Shown here: one piece after another, positions 18,332-28,156 of the stretch
Layout: the number at the start of each line of letters is the position of its first letter
Position numbering within the stretch: position 1 is the first letter of the stretch
Assembly (NCBI GenBank): GCA_910588535.1
Contig: CAJUOO010000017.1
Coordinates: 1 to 50,293 of the forward strand
From: an uncultured Lachnospiraceae bacterium
GTDB taxonomy: Bacteria > Bacillota > Clostridia > Lachnospirales > Lachnospiraceae
Direction of reading: 5' to 3'
DNA length: 50,293 nucleotides
Notes under the pieces: model-generated
Databases searched by the model: none
What the model saw: only the letters and a program-made list of their open reading frames with translations
Told to the model about the DNA's origin: nothing
Made by a program: the position numbers and the translations under genes

Positions 18332-20135
18332 AAAAAGTGGAGGTATGCCTCCGGTGAACTTAAATGGAATCTCGCGGCCCGGACGTGGCGGAGTGTTTGT
18401 AAAACCAAAGAATATGAAGGGAACTCTGAGAAGACTTTGGAGACTGACAGAAGGACAAAGAAAAGGGCTTGGATGGATTCTGCTTCTCTCTGCCTTTGCT
18501 TCTGGTGCTTCCATCCTGTCGCCTTATGTGACAGGGAAGGCAGTCACTGCAATTAGCGGTGATGACGCGGTAAGCTGGGTACTTTTATGTTTGACAGGAC
18601 TGTATCTTGGCGACTGGATGGTCAAATTTTTGCAGGCTTTTTTTATGGCGCTGATTGGGCAGCGTGTGATCCATCATATTCGCAAAACATTATTTTCCCA
18701 CATTAAGACACTGCCGCTGTCGTTCTTTGACAATCACAGGCATGGCGAGCTGATGAGCCGCCTGACAAACGATGTCGACAATATAAGCACCACCATCTCC
18801 AATTCTCTGACATTGCTTTTAACATATGGGTTTACTGTTGTCGGCATATTATTTATGATGCTTTATCTAAGCCCGTTTTTGACAGTTGTCTCTCTGTTTG
18901 GCGTTGGGATGATATTTATACTTACAAAAACAGTGACAAAATATACCCGAAGACTTTTTTCCAGACAGCAAAAAAGTCTTGGAGCATTAAATGGACAGGT
19001 GGAAGAAAGTGTGTCGGGATTGTCTATAGTGAAAGCTTTTTGCCGTGAGGAGGAGATGGAGAGGGAATTTGAAGAAAAGAATGAAGAGCTATGCAAGATA
19101 TCCATAAAAGCATTGATTTGCTCTGGGTATCTGATGCCGCTTATGAATGTGATCAACAATCTTCTCTATGTGGCGATCTCAGTTTTAAGCGGGGTGCTGT
19201 TTGTAAATGGAAGGATCACAGATATTGGACTTGTGACGAGTTTTCTTCTCTATGTGCGTCAATTTACCCGGCCTTTTGTGGAGATAGCGAATATCTATAA
19301 TAATTTTCAGACTGCTGTTGCGGGAGCCGAGCGAGTGTTTGAAATACTGGATGAAAGTCCTGAGCCGCCGGACAGACAAGGTGCAGTGCGGCTGAACCAT
19401 CCGAGAGGAGACATTGAACTGCGCCATGTGGAATTTGGCTACACACCTGAAAATCCCGTGTTAAAAGATATTTCTATAAAGATTCTTGCAGGTACACAAG
19501 CTGCCATTGTGGGAGCCACAGGCTCTGGAAAAACTACGATTATCAATCTGCTGACACGATTTTATGATATATCGGCGGGAAACATTCTTTTGGATGGCCG
19601 GGATTTGCGGGACTACCGGATGGAGGATCTGAGGAAAGCCTTTGGAGTAGTATTACAGGATACGGCATTGTTTGCCATATCTGTCCGCGATAATATCTGC
19701 TATGGGCACCCGGAGGCGACGATTGAACAGATAAAAAAAGCAGCGCAGACATCAGGGGCAGATAGTTTTATTGAGAGGCTTCCAGAAGGATATGACACAA
19801 TTCTTGAGCATGGAGGTATGGAGCTGTCCCAAGGGGAGCGACAGCTTTTAACGATAGCGAGGGCAGTGCTTGCCAACGCCCCGATCTTGATCTTGGATGA
19901 AGCGACAAGTTCTGTGGACACTGTTACCGAGCAGAAGATTCGACGTGCCATGTTGCAGATCTGCGCCAATCGCACATCTGTTATAATCGCACACCGTCTT
20001 TCGACAATCCGCGATTCTGATCTGATTATATTGCTTGAAAATGGTACAATTGCCGAACAGGGCACTCATGAAGAGCTGATGGCTTATAATGGACATTACG
20101 CACAGATGTATAAAACACAGACAGAATGTTTGTAA
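18324..20135 (+). CDS. ABC exporter half-transporter with canonical ATP site (subunit 2)
   Basis: This 603-residue partner of the preceding gene starts at ATG 18324 after GGAGGTGAG, not at the further upstream open-frame start. It has a Gly/Pro-containing soluble N-terminus, six membrane helices and a nucleotide-binding domain with Walker A GATGSGKT (397-404), Walker B ending DEATSSVD (Glu 526) and switch His 557 (IIAHRLS). Its signature motif deviates (LSQGE, 501-505). In the heterodimer the good ATP site would combine this subunit's Walker motifs with LSGGQ of subunit 1, and the degenerate site the reverse, as in TM287/288. The substrate is unknown. Confidence 0.93.
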   Translation: MAEKSGGMPPVNLNGISRPGRGGVFVKPKNMKGTLRRLWRLTEGQRKGLGWILLLSAFASGASILSPYVTGKAVTAISGDDAVSWVLLCLTGLYLGDWMVKFLQAFFMALIGQRVIHHIRKTLFSHIKTLPLSFFDNHRHGELMSRLTNDVDNISTTISNSLTLLLTYGFTVVGILFMMLYLSPFLTVVSLFGVGMIFILTKTVTKYTRRLFSRQQKSLGALNGQVEESVSGLSIVKAFCREEEMEREFEEKNEELCKISIKALICSGYLMPLMNVINNLLYVAISVLSGVLFVNGRITDIGLVTSFLLYVRQFTRPFVEIANIYNNFQTAVAGAERVFEILDESPEPPDRQGAVRLNHPRGDIELRHVEFGYTPENPVLKDISIKILAGTQAAIVGATGSGKTTIINLLTRFYDISAGNILLDGRDLRDYRMEDLRKAFGVVLQDTALFAISVRDNICYGHPEATIEQIKKAAQTSGADSFIERLPEGYDTILEHGGMELSQGERQLLTIARAVLANAPILILDEATSSVDTVTEQKIRRAMLQICANRTSVIIAHRLSTIRDSDLIILLENGTIAEQGTHEELMAYNGHYAQMYKTQTECL

Positions 20136-20296
20136 AAATGCGTGATCTGGTATGAATCCCAGTGCCTGACCGCATCAGCAGCCAGACGAAAATATTCAAT
20201 AACAGCAACGATATGTGATTGTTGCACACGGATTTGTCGAATGGGAGAGAAGATAGCAGTTTCCCCCTCCCAAATCTTTGTGTTCTTAAAGATATT

Positions 20297-20329
20297 ACAC
20301 AAGGGCGCGAATATTTCGCGCCCTTGTGT
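20297..20329. terminator. Hairpin between convergent genes (bidirectional terminator)
   Basis: ACACAAGGGCGCGAA (20297-20311) is perfectly complementary to 20315-20329 around a TAT loop, a 15-pair GC-rich hairpin. It lies midway between the plus-strand ABC exporter and the minus-strand kinase that ends at 20385. T runs are weak on both sides, but the location suits a bidirectional terminator. The rest of the 249-base gap has no credible gene. Confidence 0.72.
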
Positions 20330-20384
20330 TATCAATGCAGTCGTTGATGGTAATAAACGGATGTGCACTTTCCTTAAATTCTTC

Positions 20385-23084
20385 TTATCCTGCTTCATTC
20401 CGCTCCGGGGTCCATGTAATTGGAACAGATGCCTCATTTTTTCTCAGAAACAGCAGCCCGAATGAATCTGGACCGCAGTTGCTCGCAATGGCGGAAGATG
20501 CTTTTTGCAGATAAACTTGTCGAAAGGGACAATATTGCCGCACAAGATCCTGAATGTACTGGAGTTTTTGTTCATTCAGACCGGAATATGTGATGAAGAG
20601 AATACGCCGGTCGATATTTTTGGTATCCTGAAGCATTTTCCTGACGTATTTTTTCGCAGCATGGGTAAAGTTACCTACTTCCATACTGCCTACCACCATC
20701 CTGCTTTTTTTTAACACAAGGACCGGGTGCAGCAACAGTGCATCACAAACTACCTGTATTCGTTTTGATATTCGTCCAGACTGACACATCATATGAGTAC
20801 TATTTATGATAAAAGCGGAGGAAATAAGGCGTTCTATCTGTTTTACTGATGCGACGATCTCTGCTTTTCCGGCGTGGTGCTCTGCCAGATGGGCTGCATA
20901 CAGCACTGCCAGCCCCATGCTGCTAGAGAGATGCCCGGAATCTACAACAGTAACATTATCAAAAGATTTTGCTGCCTCAATAGCGTTTTGATATCCATCA
21001 CTAACATGCTTTGCCATTGTGATATGGATCACATTTTGTGCCTCTGTCAGCTTCTCAGCAAAAAAATGTTCATAGTCCTCAACATCAGGGGGGTGGGAAT
21101 ATCCTTTCCGACCTTTGGCGATATGTGCCAGCAGTTCATCCGCAGTCAGTTCTTGGTTATCCAGAAAACGACCTTCCTCTGTATAGACGTAGTAGGGACA
21201 TACAGAAATGCCAAGCTCTGTTCTGAGGGATTCTGGAAGGTCACACACACTGTCTGTTGTGATTAAAACAGAACGTCTTTTGGCTTGGTCAAAAATCAAA
21301 ATATCCTTTTCTAGATCCGACTGATCAACTTCCTCATACTGCTGTACCAGTTCCTTGGGCAGAATATTTAGTACAGCCGCTTCCAGCAGCGCACCGCTGA
21401 CTGGCTTAGCCAGATACCCACTGAATCCTTCCTTGCGGTAGAGGAGCTGATTGTCACTCCCTGCATGAGCGGTGAGTACTATCACTGGCACATCCTGACA
21501 CAGTCCGCCCGGCTGTGCCCGCAAGGCATGGAGACATTTGATCCCGTCCATTTCCGGCATCAAATGGTCCATCAAAATGCAGTCGTAATGATGGTTCTGA
21601 GTCAATTTCAAGCACTCCTGCCCACTACACGCAGTATCAATTTGGATCTTTGTTGCTGACAGCAGCTTGGTCACCACCATCAGATTCATGTCGTTGTCAT
21701 CCACTACTAGGATATGGGCATCCGGCGCCTCGAAGCTTTGCTGATACACTCTCTCGTTATGAAGCTTTACCCGTGAAGCCAGCGTAAAGGGTCCCAGCTC
21801 TTTTTCATCTACAATATCCTGCTCTAGCGTAACGACAAATTTTGAGCCTTTGGTATAAATACTGTTTACACTGATCTCGCCGCCCATCAATTCCACCAGC
21901 TGATGAACAATACTTAATCCCAGCCCGGTCCCCTCAATATGGCGGTTTTTCTCTTCGTCCACCCGTCGAAATGCGTTAAAAAGATATGGAATATTCTCCT
22001 TTTTTACCCCTTGTCCTGTGTCCTCCACAGAGTACCAGACAAGCACCCGGTTTACCCCTTTGCGCTCACAGCGGACGGAGAGTGTGACCGATCCCTCGCT
22101 GGTGTATTTCACCGCGTTATTCAGCAGGTTGATCAGAATTTGTTTGATACGCACTTCGTCTCCGCAGAGCATACTTGGAATGGACGGATCTATGTGAAGC
22201 TTGAATTCAAGCCCCTTTTCCTTTGCCTTGATCCAGATCATATTGACGATTTCAGAAAAAAGCATCCCTGTCTCATAGGATGTGTTGATGATCTCCATCT
22301 TTCCAGACTTGATTTTGGATATGTCCAGAATATCATTGATCAGGGTAAGTAACAGTTTACTGGCCCCCTGAATATTTCTGGCGTTTTCCGCTACTTCCGG
22401 TGAAATATCGCCCCGCAGCGTAATCTCATTCAGCCCTATGATCGTATTGATAGGGGTGCGGATCTCATGGCTCATACTGGAAAAAAAGTGATTCTCGGCC
22501 TGATTCAGCTCTTCAATCTCCTTTTTCTGCTGCTGGGTGATGGTATTTTCCTCCTCATACATTCGGTTCAGAAACATGAGTAGCACACTGGTCATCAGCC
22601 CAACCATAACCATAGAGAAGGCCGAATCAAAAAAGGAACGCTGCTGAGTATTTATGATAGCCAATTCAGGGAAATAAAAGGCAATTCCATAACAAAGCAG
22701 AGTTTCTGCTGCACACAGCCCAAAAAACACGACCCTGCGCCATTGATGCAAAGTAATGCAGACATAGATAAAGCAAAGTACAAACCATTCTGGTACCCCA
22801 CTGTAAAATCCCCCAGCGGTAAAAAATGTATACGGAAATAGCGTAAGCAATAGTACTACAATAATCGTAGCCCCCGTTTGGACACATCTCTTTTGAATAC
22901 TAACCCGCACGATTACTGCAATAATTACCAGACTTATTGCTAAGATTACAATATTTATGATGCTTCTGCCCATAGGCAGAGTAAATATCAGCGCAATCAT
23001 ACAGATTGCCGTCACGATACGAAACATACGTTCGTATAGGCTGATCTTATGGTCATGGAGGATATCAATCCATTTTTTTATCAC
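20385..23084 (-). CDS. Hybrid histidine kinase - receiver - DegV fusion protein
   Basis: Counting from GTG 23084 (after AAGGAG; ATG 23108 is possible, while the longer frame overlaps the upstream gene), the protein has 899 residues. Six membrane helices occupy about 23-172. A dimerisation/phosphoacceptor domain has His 206 (SSMSHEIRTP), then an ATPase domain with LINLLNNAVKYT, DTGQGV and GTGLGLSIV. A receiver domain spans about 457-570 (phosphoacceptor Asp 506 in CILMDHLMPEMDG; Lys in YLAKP). Residues about 603-885 are a whole DegV/EDD fold (VLITTDSVCDLPESL, TVVDSGHLSSSMGL, CQSGRI, KKSRMVVGSMEVG). DegV proteins bind fatty acids and hand them to FakA. Here the C-terminal His-x-GPG region reads SNCGPD, so the conserved histidine is lost, which favours sensing over catalysis. 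It is last in a three-gene phosphorelay operon. Confidence 0.88.
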   Translation of the reverse strand: MIKKWIDILHDHKISLYERMFRIVTAICMIALIFTLPMGRSIINIVILAISLVIIAVIVRVSIQKRCVQTGATIIVVLLLTLFPYTFFTAGGFYSGVPEWFVLCFIYVCITLHQWRRVVFFGLCAAETLLCYGIAFYFPELAIINTQQRSFFDSAFSMVMVGLMTSVLLMFLNRMYEEENTITQQQKKEIEELNQAENHFFSSMSHEIRTPINTIIGLNEITLRGDISPEVAENARNIQGASKLLLTLINDILDISKIKSGKMEIINTSYETGMLFSEIVNMIWIKAKEKGLEFKLHIDPSIPSMLCGDEVRIKQILINLLNNAVKYTSEGSVTLSVRCERKGVNRVLVWYSVEDTGQGVKKENIPYLFNAFRRVDEEKNRHIEGTGLGLSIVHQLVELMGGEISVNSIYTKGSKFVVTLEQDIVDEKELGPFTLASRVKLHNERVYQQSFEAPDAHILVVDDNDMNLMVVTKLLSATKIQIDTACSGQECLKLTQNHHYDCILMDHLMPEMDGIKCLHALRAQPGGLCQDVPVIVLTAHAGSDNQLLYRKEGFSGYLAKPVSGALLEAAVLNILPKELVQQYEEVDQSDLEKDILIFDQAKRRSVLITTDSVCDLPESLRTELGISVCPYYVYTEEGRFLDNQELTADELLAHIAKGRKGYSHPPDVEDYEHFFAEKLTEAQNVIHITMAKHVSDGYQNAIEAAKSFDNVTVVDSGHLSSSMGLAVLYAAHLAEHHAGKAEIVASVKQIERLISSAFIINSTHMMCQSGRISKRIQVVCDALLLHPVLVLKKSRMVVGSMEVGNFTHAAKKYVRKMLQDTKNIDRRILFITYSGLNEQKLQYIQDLVRQYCPFRQVYLQKASSAIASNCGPDSFGLLFLRKNEASVPITWTPERNEAG

Positions 23085-23136
23085 GCAAACTTTCACTCCT
23101 TCTAACATTGGTCTCAGAAAAACCGCTAGGACAGGT

Positions 23137-25699
23137 TCATATTTCAGCGATCTGCGTGCAAAGCTCATCATACGCGCACAACAGCGCGGTGTGATGCGCA
23201 TGGATAAAGTTTGCATCGCCTCGTTTCCCCGCCAGCTCCAGTTCTTTCGCCTGTGCGGAAAGAGATTCCGCGCCGATGGTTAGCGACGTACTCTTTAGTG
23301 CGTGAACTTTCACCACGTAATCTGTCCAATTAGCACTTTCATATAGAGAAACGATCTCTGCCTTTTTCATTTTGCTCTGGTCATAGAACATCCTCAGCAT
23401 CTCATGAAAAAAGTTATCATCTCCACCACAGTAATTCAATCCCAGCTCCACATTAATGCCAGCTTTGGCCAACTGGTCATAGGAGATCTCTGGCTTATCC
23501 ACAGATACTTCTGCTGAATAAGCTGCTTCTACAGTTTCTTCATGCTCTGTCATCCCGGGAGCACTGTAAAATGTTTCCTGTTGTTCCGATGATGAAACAA
23601 CAGGCGTGTTGTTCTCAGGAATCTCTTTCTTCGCAGATGTTTCACCATACTGGATAAAGCGCTTGGGCAGCACTTTTCGCAGTACCCGCTCCAAAATAGT
23701 ACGGTCGATGGGCTTAGGAACAAATTCGGTAAATCCTTCGCTATGGAACATTTCCCGAGCGCCGCTGACAGTATTTGCGGTCAGTGCGATCACTGGCAAA
23801 TCCTGATAAGCACCGTTCTGGAGTTCCCGTATCTTTTTCAGGGTCTGTACCCCATCAAATCCTGGCATCATATGATCTAGGAAGATGATATCATAAGAAA
23901 CACTTTCACACCGTGTCACGGCTTCCCGTCCACTCAGACAGGTATCCACTTCAATCCCATAGCTTCCCAATACGCCCTTGGCCACCACCAGATTCATCTC
24001 CTCATCGTCCACCGCCAGCGCATGTACTCCCGGACAACTGAACGGCTTCCGACCTTTGGACTGAGCCTCAACGAAATTACGTACACCCATTTCCCCATTC
24101 ATCAGATTCGCGACGGAAAGCGCGGAAAAAGGCTTATGTATCATAAAAAGTTTACTTCCATTGTCTAAAACAAACTCTTTCTCAGCAATCACAACAACCT
24201 GAAGCGTATCCGCCAATTCTTCATAATAGGTCCGATTTTCTTCATATTCTGACTGGGCAATAAATACATGAGTTAAATTATGGCTGCGCTCCAACTTGAG
24301 TAACCCTTCAAAATTGTGTGTTTGATAGCCATTGATACCAAGTCCTTCCAACAAATTCAGGATCAGGCCATCATAATACTCCCGGACCTCGTCACAGCTA
24401 TAACGCTCTGGTTTGAAATAGCACGCAACACATGCTTGATCTGCATGATTAAGCACAATACACGGTCGGTCGTCCGCCACACCTTGGGGAATTGCGATAT
24501 GGGCGTGCAGACCTTGCTGGTCCTTACTTTCGAAGTGAATGAATCCGCCCATAGCACTCAGAAGTCCCCGGGCGATAGGCAGCCCAAGCCCAAGCCCACC
24601 TACTAAGCGACTGCTTCCAGAATCCGCTTGGTAAAAGTCATCGTACATTTGCAGCATCTGAGAATTTGTCATGCCGATGCCCGTATCGCGGATATCTATG
24701 ATCAAATTAACGCCATAGCTTTCCTGCCGGTATCCTATGCGGATGTTTATACCACCTTTTTCTGTAAATTTGATGGAGTTTTCAACCAGAATTTTTAATA
24801 CATGGGAAATTTTCTCTGCGTCCCCACCATGACCGCCGGTACCTTCGGGTCGATATCAAATACAATCTCCAGATGTTGCCGGTTGCTTTGAAGTGCAGCC
24901 ATTGTACTCACATCGTTCAACACTGAAGTGATCATATACTCTTCCTTTGCTGGTATCAGCGTACCTTCCACAATCTCCGTATAATCAAGGATATTGTTGA
25001 TCTGGTTAGACAGGCGTTTCCCGGCCAGTCTGATGGAATTCATATCCGCCCGAATATCCGGTGAAAGATCTTTTTCCAGCACTACCTCACTAATTCCAAT
25101 TACCGTATTGATGGGTGTACGGAGCTCATGAGACACATTTGATAAAAAAACAGCATTTTGCTTTCCCGATGCTTCCAGATCGGCAAATACACGGTTATAC
25201 CATTTCCTCTGGATAATGCGCTGCTTGATCCAGTATTCAGCCAGCGCCGCACCGCCAAAGGTTACAACAGTACCCAGTCCCAGACGGAAAGCGTCCCGAA
25301 ATCCGATGCCGTAAGAAATCGTATGGAGAATCAGGACATGATACAACAAGGCCAATATATAGAGAGCTTTGAGTACATACAGAATCCACTTTTTGTTTAG
25401 CATAAACAACATAAGAATGATAATGCATGCTACAGCCGGTATATCAAAAAGGGTAGATTCATGTACACTAAAAAAAAGAATCCTAGCAGCGTCAAGCTGG
25501 CACAAAGAGTTTCATAAAATATGTCTGAACCGATCTTTGCAATGTGTAAAAGCCATATGCTAAAACAGCCAACAATCATTAGTAGAATCATCCAGAATTC
25601 CCATGCCATAACGACCGTGACCAGACATAACATTACACTAAATACTGTGACGATAACAGCCAGCAGCAGATGTCTGCTCGTCTGTTCCTCCACCCTCAT
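23137..25699 (-). pseudogene. Hybrid histidine kinase with receiver and Hpt domains, two frameshifts
   Basis: Three consecutive reading frames form one hybrid kinase. Frame 1 (25699-25430) gives the first membrane helices. Frame 2 (to 24795) gives more helices and the phosphoacceptor His (FLSNVSHELRTPINTVIG). Frame 3 (to 23137) gives the ATPase domain (DTGIGM, GGLGLGLPIARG), a degenerate receiver-like region, a full receiver (DIIFLDHMMPGFDG) and an Hpt domain (VKVHALKSTS). Adding one T to the T8 run at 25470-25477 (FFF then SVHESTLFDIPAVAC) and one G to the G4 run at 24822-24825 (VGDAEKISHVLKILVENSIKF) restores about 850 residues. The first site contains T TTT TTA in the zero frame, a classic -1 slippery heptamer. 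It starts in a four-base overlap with the receiver gene. The breaks may be sequencing error, true decay, or slippage for the first. Confidence 0.85.
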
Positions 25700-26058
25700 C
25701 GCGCCGCAAGCTCCTGTGCCACTCTATTAAGCAGTTCTTCCGGAGGGAACGGCTTCTTTAGGTAATTCGCTGCGCCCAGCTGGATTGCACAGACTACATC
25801 ATCTTTCTGTCCCGATGCCGTTAAAAAAATCACAGATATATCTGCAACAATCTCTTTCATCCGTTCAAACGTTTCAAATCCGTTCATCTTTGGCATCTCA
25901 ATGTCCAAAAGAACCAGATCTATCTCTTCACGCCTCAGTGTTTCCAGTGCTTCGAATCCTGAGCTGGCCAAAAATACATTGTACTTTTTCCCCAAAATCA
26001 TTTTGGCTCTTATCAAGTTCATGTCATCGTCGTCAACGACTAAAATGCGTTTTAACAT
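25696..26058 (-). CDS. Stand-alone receiver (CheY-like response regulator)
   Basis: This 120-residue protein is a receiver domain only. It has the acidic pair in ILVVDDDD, phosphoacceptor Asp 52 (LVLLDIEMPKMNG), Thr in FLTASG and Lys 102 (YLKKPF). There is no output domain, so it probably shuttles phosphate between the hybrid kinase with the Hpt domain (overlapping by four bases) and the DegV-fused kinase. GGGAGG precedes ATG 26058. It is first in the phosphorelay operon. Confidence 0.92.
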   Translation of the reverse strand: MLKRILVVDDDDMNLIRAKMILGKKYNVFLASSGFEALETLRREEIDLVLLDIEMPKMNGFETFERMKEIVADISVIFLTASGQKDDVVCAIQLGAANYLKKPFPPEELLNRVAQELAAR

Positions 26059-26157
26059 ATATAGTTGCCTCCCTGATTTATGATTGGGTCATTTTTAACC
26101 CATGTAATTTATTTTATATGAAGAACACAAGAAAATGAAGTTCAATTATCAAATGTT

Positions 26158-26260
26158 TTTCCTAAAAGAATCTATTGAAAAACGTCGGCGGTTAGCAAGG
26201 TATTTTCGAGCTTACCATCCGCTACATTTTTCACTAAGCAAAAGCAGGGTGAGGGAAGAA
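26158..26260 (-). repeat. Degenerate copy of the structured repeat family (copy E)
   Basis: The stretch TCTATTGAAAAACGTCGG ... TTTTTCACTAAGC matches the inner part of the reverse complement of the copy at 33044-33183 with scattered changes. The outer arms have decayed, and no long complementary pair is left. It lies in the gap between the receiver gene and the VanY-like gene. Confidence 0.65.
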
Positions 26261-26341
26261 ATAGCAGAATTTTCTATGCGGACTGTTCACATAAATGTTT
26301 TGTATAGATTTGAAATAATTCAGAAAAATTACTCGAAAGAT

Positions 26342-27229
26342 TTACGGGGTAGCAGCCAGATATTCTTCCAAGCATATTCCCTGCTCCATAATTATCTTTG
26401 CCGCTTCTTTTCCTACATAGCGATAATGCCATGGCTCATATCCAATTCCGGTTATTTCGCTTTTATCTGTGGGATAGCGCAGGATAAATCCATATTCTGC
26501 ACAATGCTCCATCAGCCATTGCTGTACGGCTGTGGACTCTTGTGCCTCATCAAGCTGCTGATAGGCAGTATCTACAATATCCACGGCAAGCCCAGCCTGA
26601 TGTTCGCTGGTTCCGGGGACGGCTACCCAAATTGCGGCATTGATCTCAGCTTCTTTTTGGGAATACCCCTGATCAAGAAGAGAATTTATTTTATTTTGGT
26701 ACAATTCCTCCTGTCTGTCCCATGTGCGGAAGGAGGAGCAAATTAATGGGTCGAGATGTTCTGCTCTTGCGGCGTCCATCATTTCCTGAAGGGCGGGATA
26801 GGCTCTTTTGTCAATGGCATGTCCATTCCTTAACTGAGTGAGCTCTGGAATATTGAAATCCTCTGGCAGAGGATTATCCCGATTAATAAGGATTAGATTC
26901 CAGTCCTCCTTTGTGGAAGTAGCCTTTGGCAAAGTATTTGCAGAACTGGATGTGTTTTCGTCCGATGAGAAGGAATGGGAGGGTTCCTGTGTGGGTAGGG
27001 AGGAAGAGGTATATGGCGTGGCACTTGCCCTTCCAAGCATAAAACCGCTACACAGGGATACTTCAACTAACAAAATAACAAGAATAAGACGGAATCCTAA
27101 GTATTTATAGCGATGCTTATAATTGCGTTTGTTTCTTTGTCGAGAAGTGATGCGAGGAGCAGTGCGATGGTGGTTTTTGGCAGGCTTAGGCTCCTTGTTG
27201 CTGTTAGGGTAGAGAGAAACATATTCCAT
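26342..27229 (-). CDS. VanY-type D-alanyl-D-alanine carboxypeptidase (M15B)
   Basis: This 295-residue protein has a basic cytoplasmic tail, one membrane anchor (about 45-67), a Ser/Thr-rich linker and a peptidase domain facing outside. The zinc ligands and catalytic residue are visible: SEHQAGLAVDI (His 210, Asp 217) and YEPWHYRYVG (Glu 265, His 268), with SSFRT near 165-169. It trims the terminal D-Ala of peptidoglycan stem peptides. It lies downstream of a VanR/VanS-like pair and a secreted unknown protein on the same strand, so regulated cell-wall remodelling is likely. No vanH/A/X-type ligase genes are present, so glycopeptide resistance is not implied by itself. Confidence 0.92.
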   Translation of the reverse strand: MEYVSLYPNSNKEPKPAKNHHRTAPRITSRQRNKRNYKHRYKYLGFRLILVILLVEVSLCSGFMLGRASATPYTSSSLPTQEPSHSFSSDENTSSSANTLPKATSTKEDWNLILINRDNPLPEDFNIPELTQLRNGHAIDKRAYPALQEMMDAARAEHLDPLICSSFRTWDRQEELYQNKINSLLDQGYSQKEAEINAAIWVAVPGTSEHQAGLAVDIVDTAYQQLDEAQESTAVQQWLMEHCAEYGFILRYPTDKSEITGIGYEPWHYRYVGKEAAKIIMEQGICLEEYLAATP

Positions 27230-27325
27230 ATCTGAAACACTCCTTTGTATTTGATGGTTTCAGCATAACAGTCAAATGCGTCAAAATACCCTCATAATTG
27301 CATCAAATTGACATCATAATCAGCT

Positions 27326-28075
27326 CTATCCTCGGTCTGTTTGAGTTGATTGAGTATTAGGATGATAATTGTAATAAATGGTTATAATTAAGGTTTCTGG
27401 TTCTAATAATATTGTATATTGTAGATTTGTCTCTTTTAGTGGGAAGATTGTATAAGCTCCATCTTTCTTAAATGGTTCATATTCTATACCTAGACGATCA
27501 AGGAAGGTCTGACCCATTATTTCTGGAGAGATAGGAGGAAGATTTTCGGAAGAAAACAGGGATAGATGTAGTAGTTTTCCAGTTTCCTCATCTAAGATTA
27601 TCGACGCTCCCCAATAATTTAAAGTTTCGTCATATAGTTCAACAGATAAAAACCAATTTCCCTTATTCTCTTGATTATCCTGCACATAGAATCGCAGTGC
27701 ACTGGACAGGTGATAATTCTCAGAAAAAAGATCCTTGGGTAGAATCTGAGCTTCCACTAAGCTATTTAATTCCGTGTAGAGCAGCTCTTCCATAATTCGG
27801 CGCTCTTCTGGTGTGCTTTCTGAGTCATTGAGTGAGCGGTTAATGATAGTGATATTACCATCAGGATTGTTATTGTGGAGATAAAGCAAAGAAAGCTTCT
27901 GTATCAGGTCTGGTGTCCAGATAGGAAGAGAGCTGTTGGATGATATTTCTTCCGCATGGATGGCGTGAAAAAGCTTCTGATCCCGGAATTGGGAGAGCTT
28001 TTCTGGGAGAAGGGCAGCAGAAAGTATGGTCAGTACTGTTATGGCGGGAAGCAGCCAGCGTATTATATATTTCAT
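27326..28075 (-). CDS. Secreted or membrane-anchored protein of unknown function
   Basis: This 249-residue protein has a short N-terminal hydrophobic segment (MKYIIRWLLPAITVLTILSAALL) that may be a signal peptide or anchor. The rest is hydrophilic with alternating strands (NYWGASIILDEETGKLLHLSLF), vaguely like PepSY-type or kinase-accessory domains. I do not recognise the family. It lies 81 bases after the sensor kinase and 96 before the VanY-like gene on the same strand, so an extracytoplasmic accessory to either is the simplest idea. Confidence 0.6.
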   Translation of the reverse strand: MKYIIRWLLPAITVLTILSAALLPEKLSQFRDQKLFHAIHAEEISSNSSLPIWTPDLIQKLSLLYLHNNNPDGNITIINRSLNDSESTPEERRIMEELLYTELNSLVEAQILPKDLFSENYHLSSALRFYVQDNQENKGNWFLSVELYDETLNYWGASIILDEETGKLLHLSLFSSENLPPISPEIMGQTFLDRLGIEYEPFKKDGAYTIFPLKETNLQYTILLEPETLIITIYYNYHPNTQSTQTDRG

Positions 28076-28156
28076 AATATCCTTTTCTGCGCTGGCATTT
28101 AAATATTAAGGAATATTGTATATGCAGCGCGTGTATATGATCTATGGTTTTCGTTG

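Noticed and set aside
20142..20465. 107-residue plus-strand frame between the exporter and the kinase
   Set aside because: It runs through the 15-pair terminator hairpin and into the end of the opposite-strand kinase gene, so it is a chance frame.
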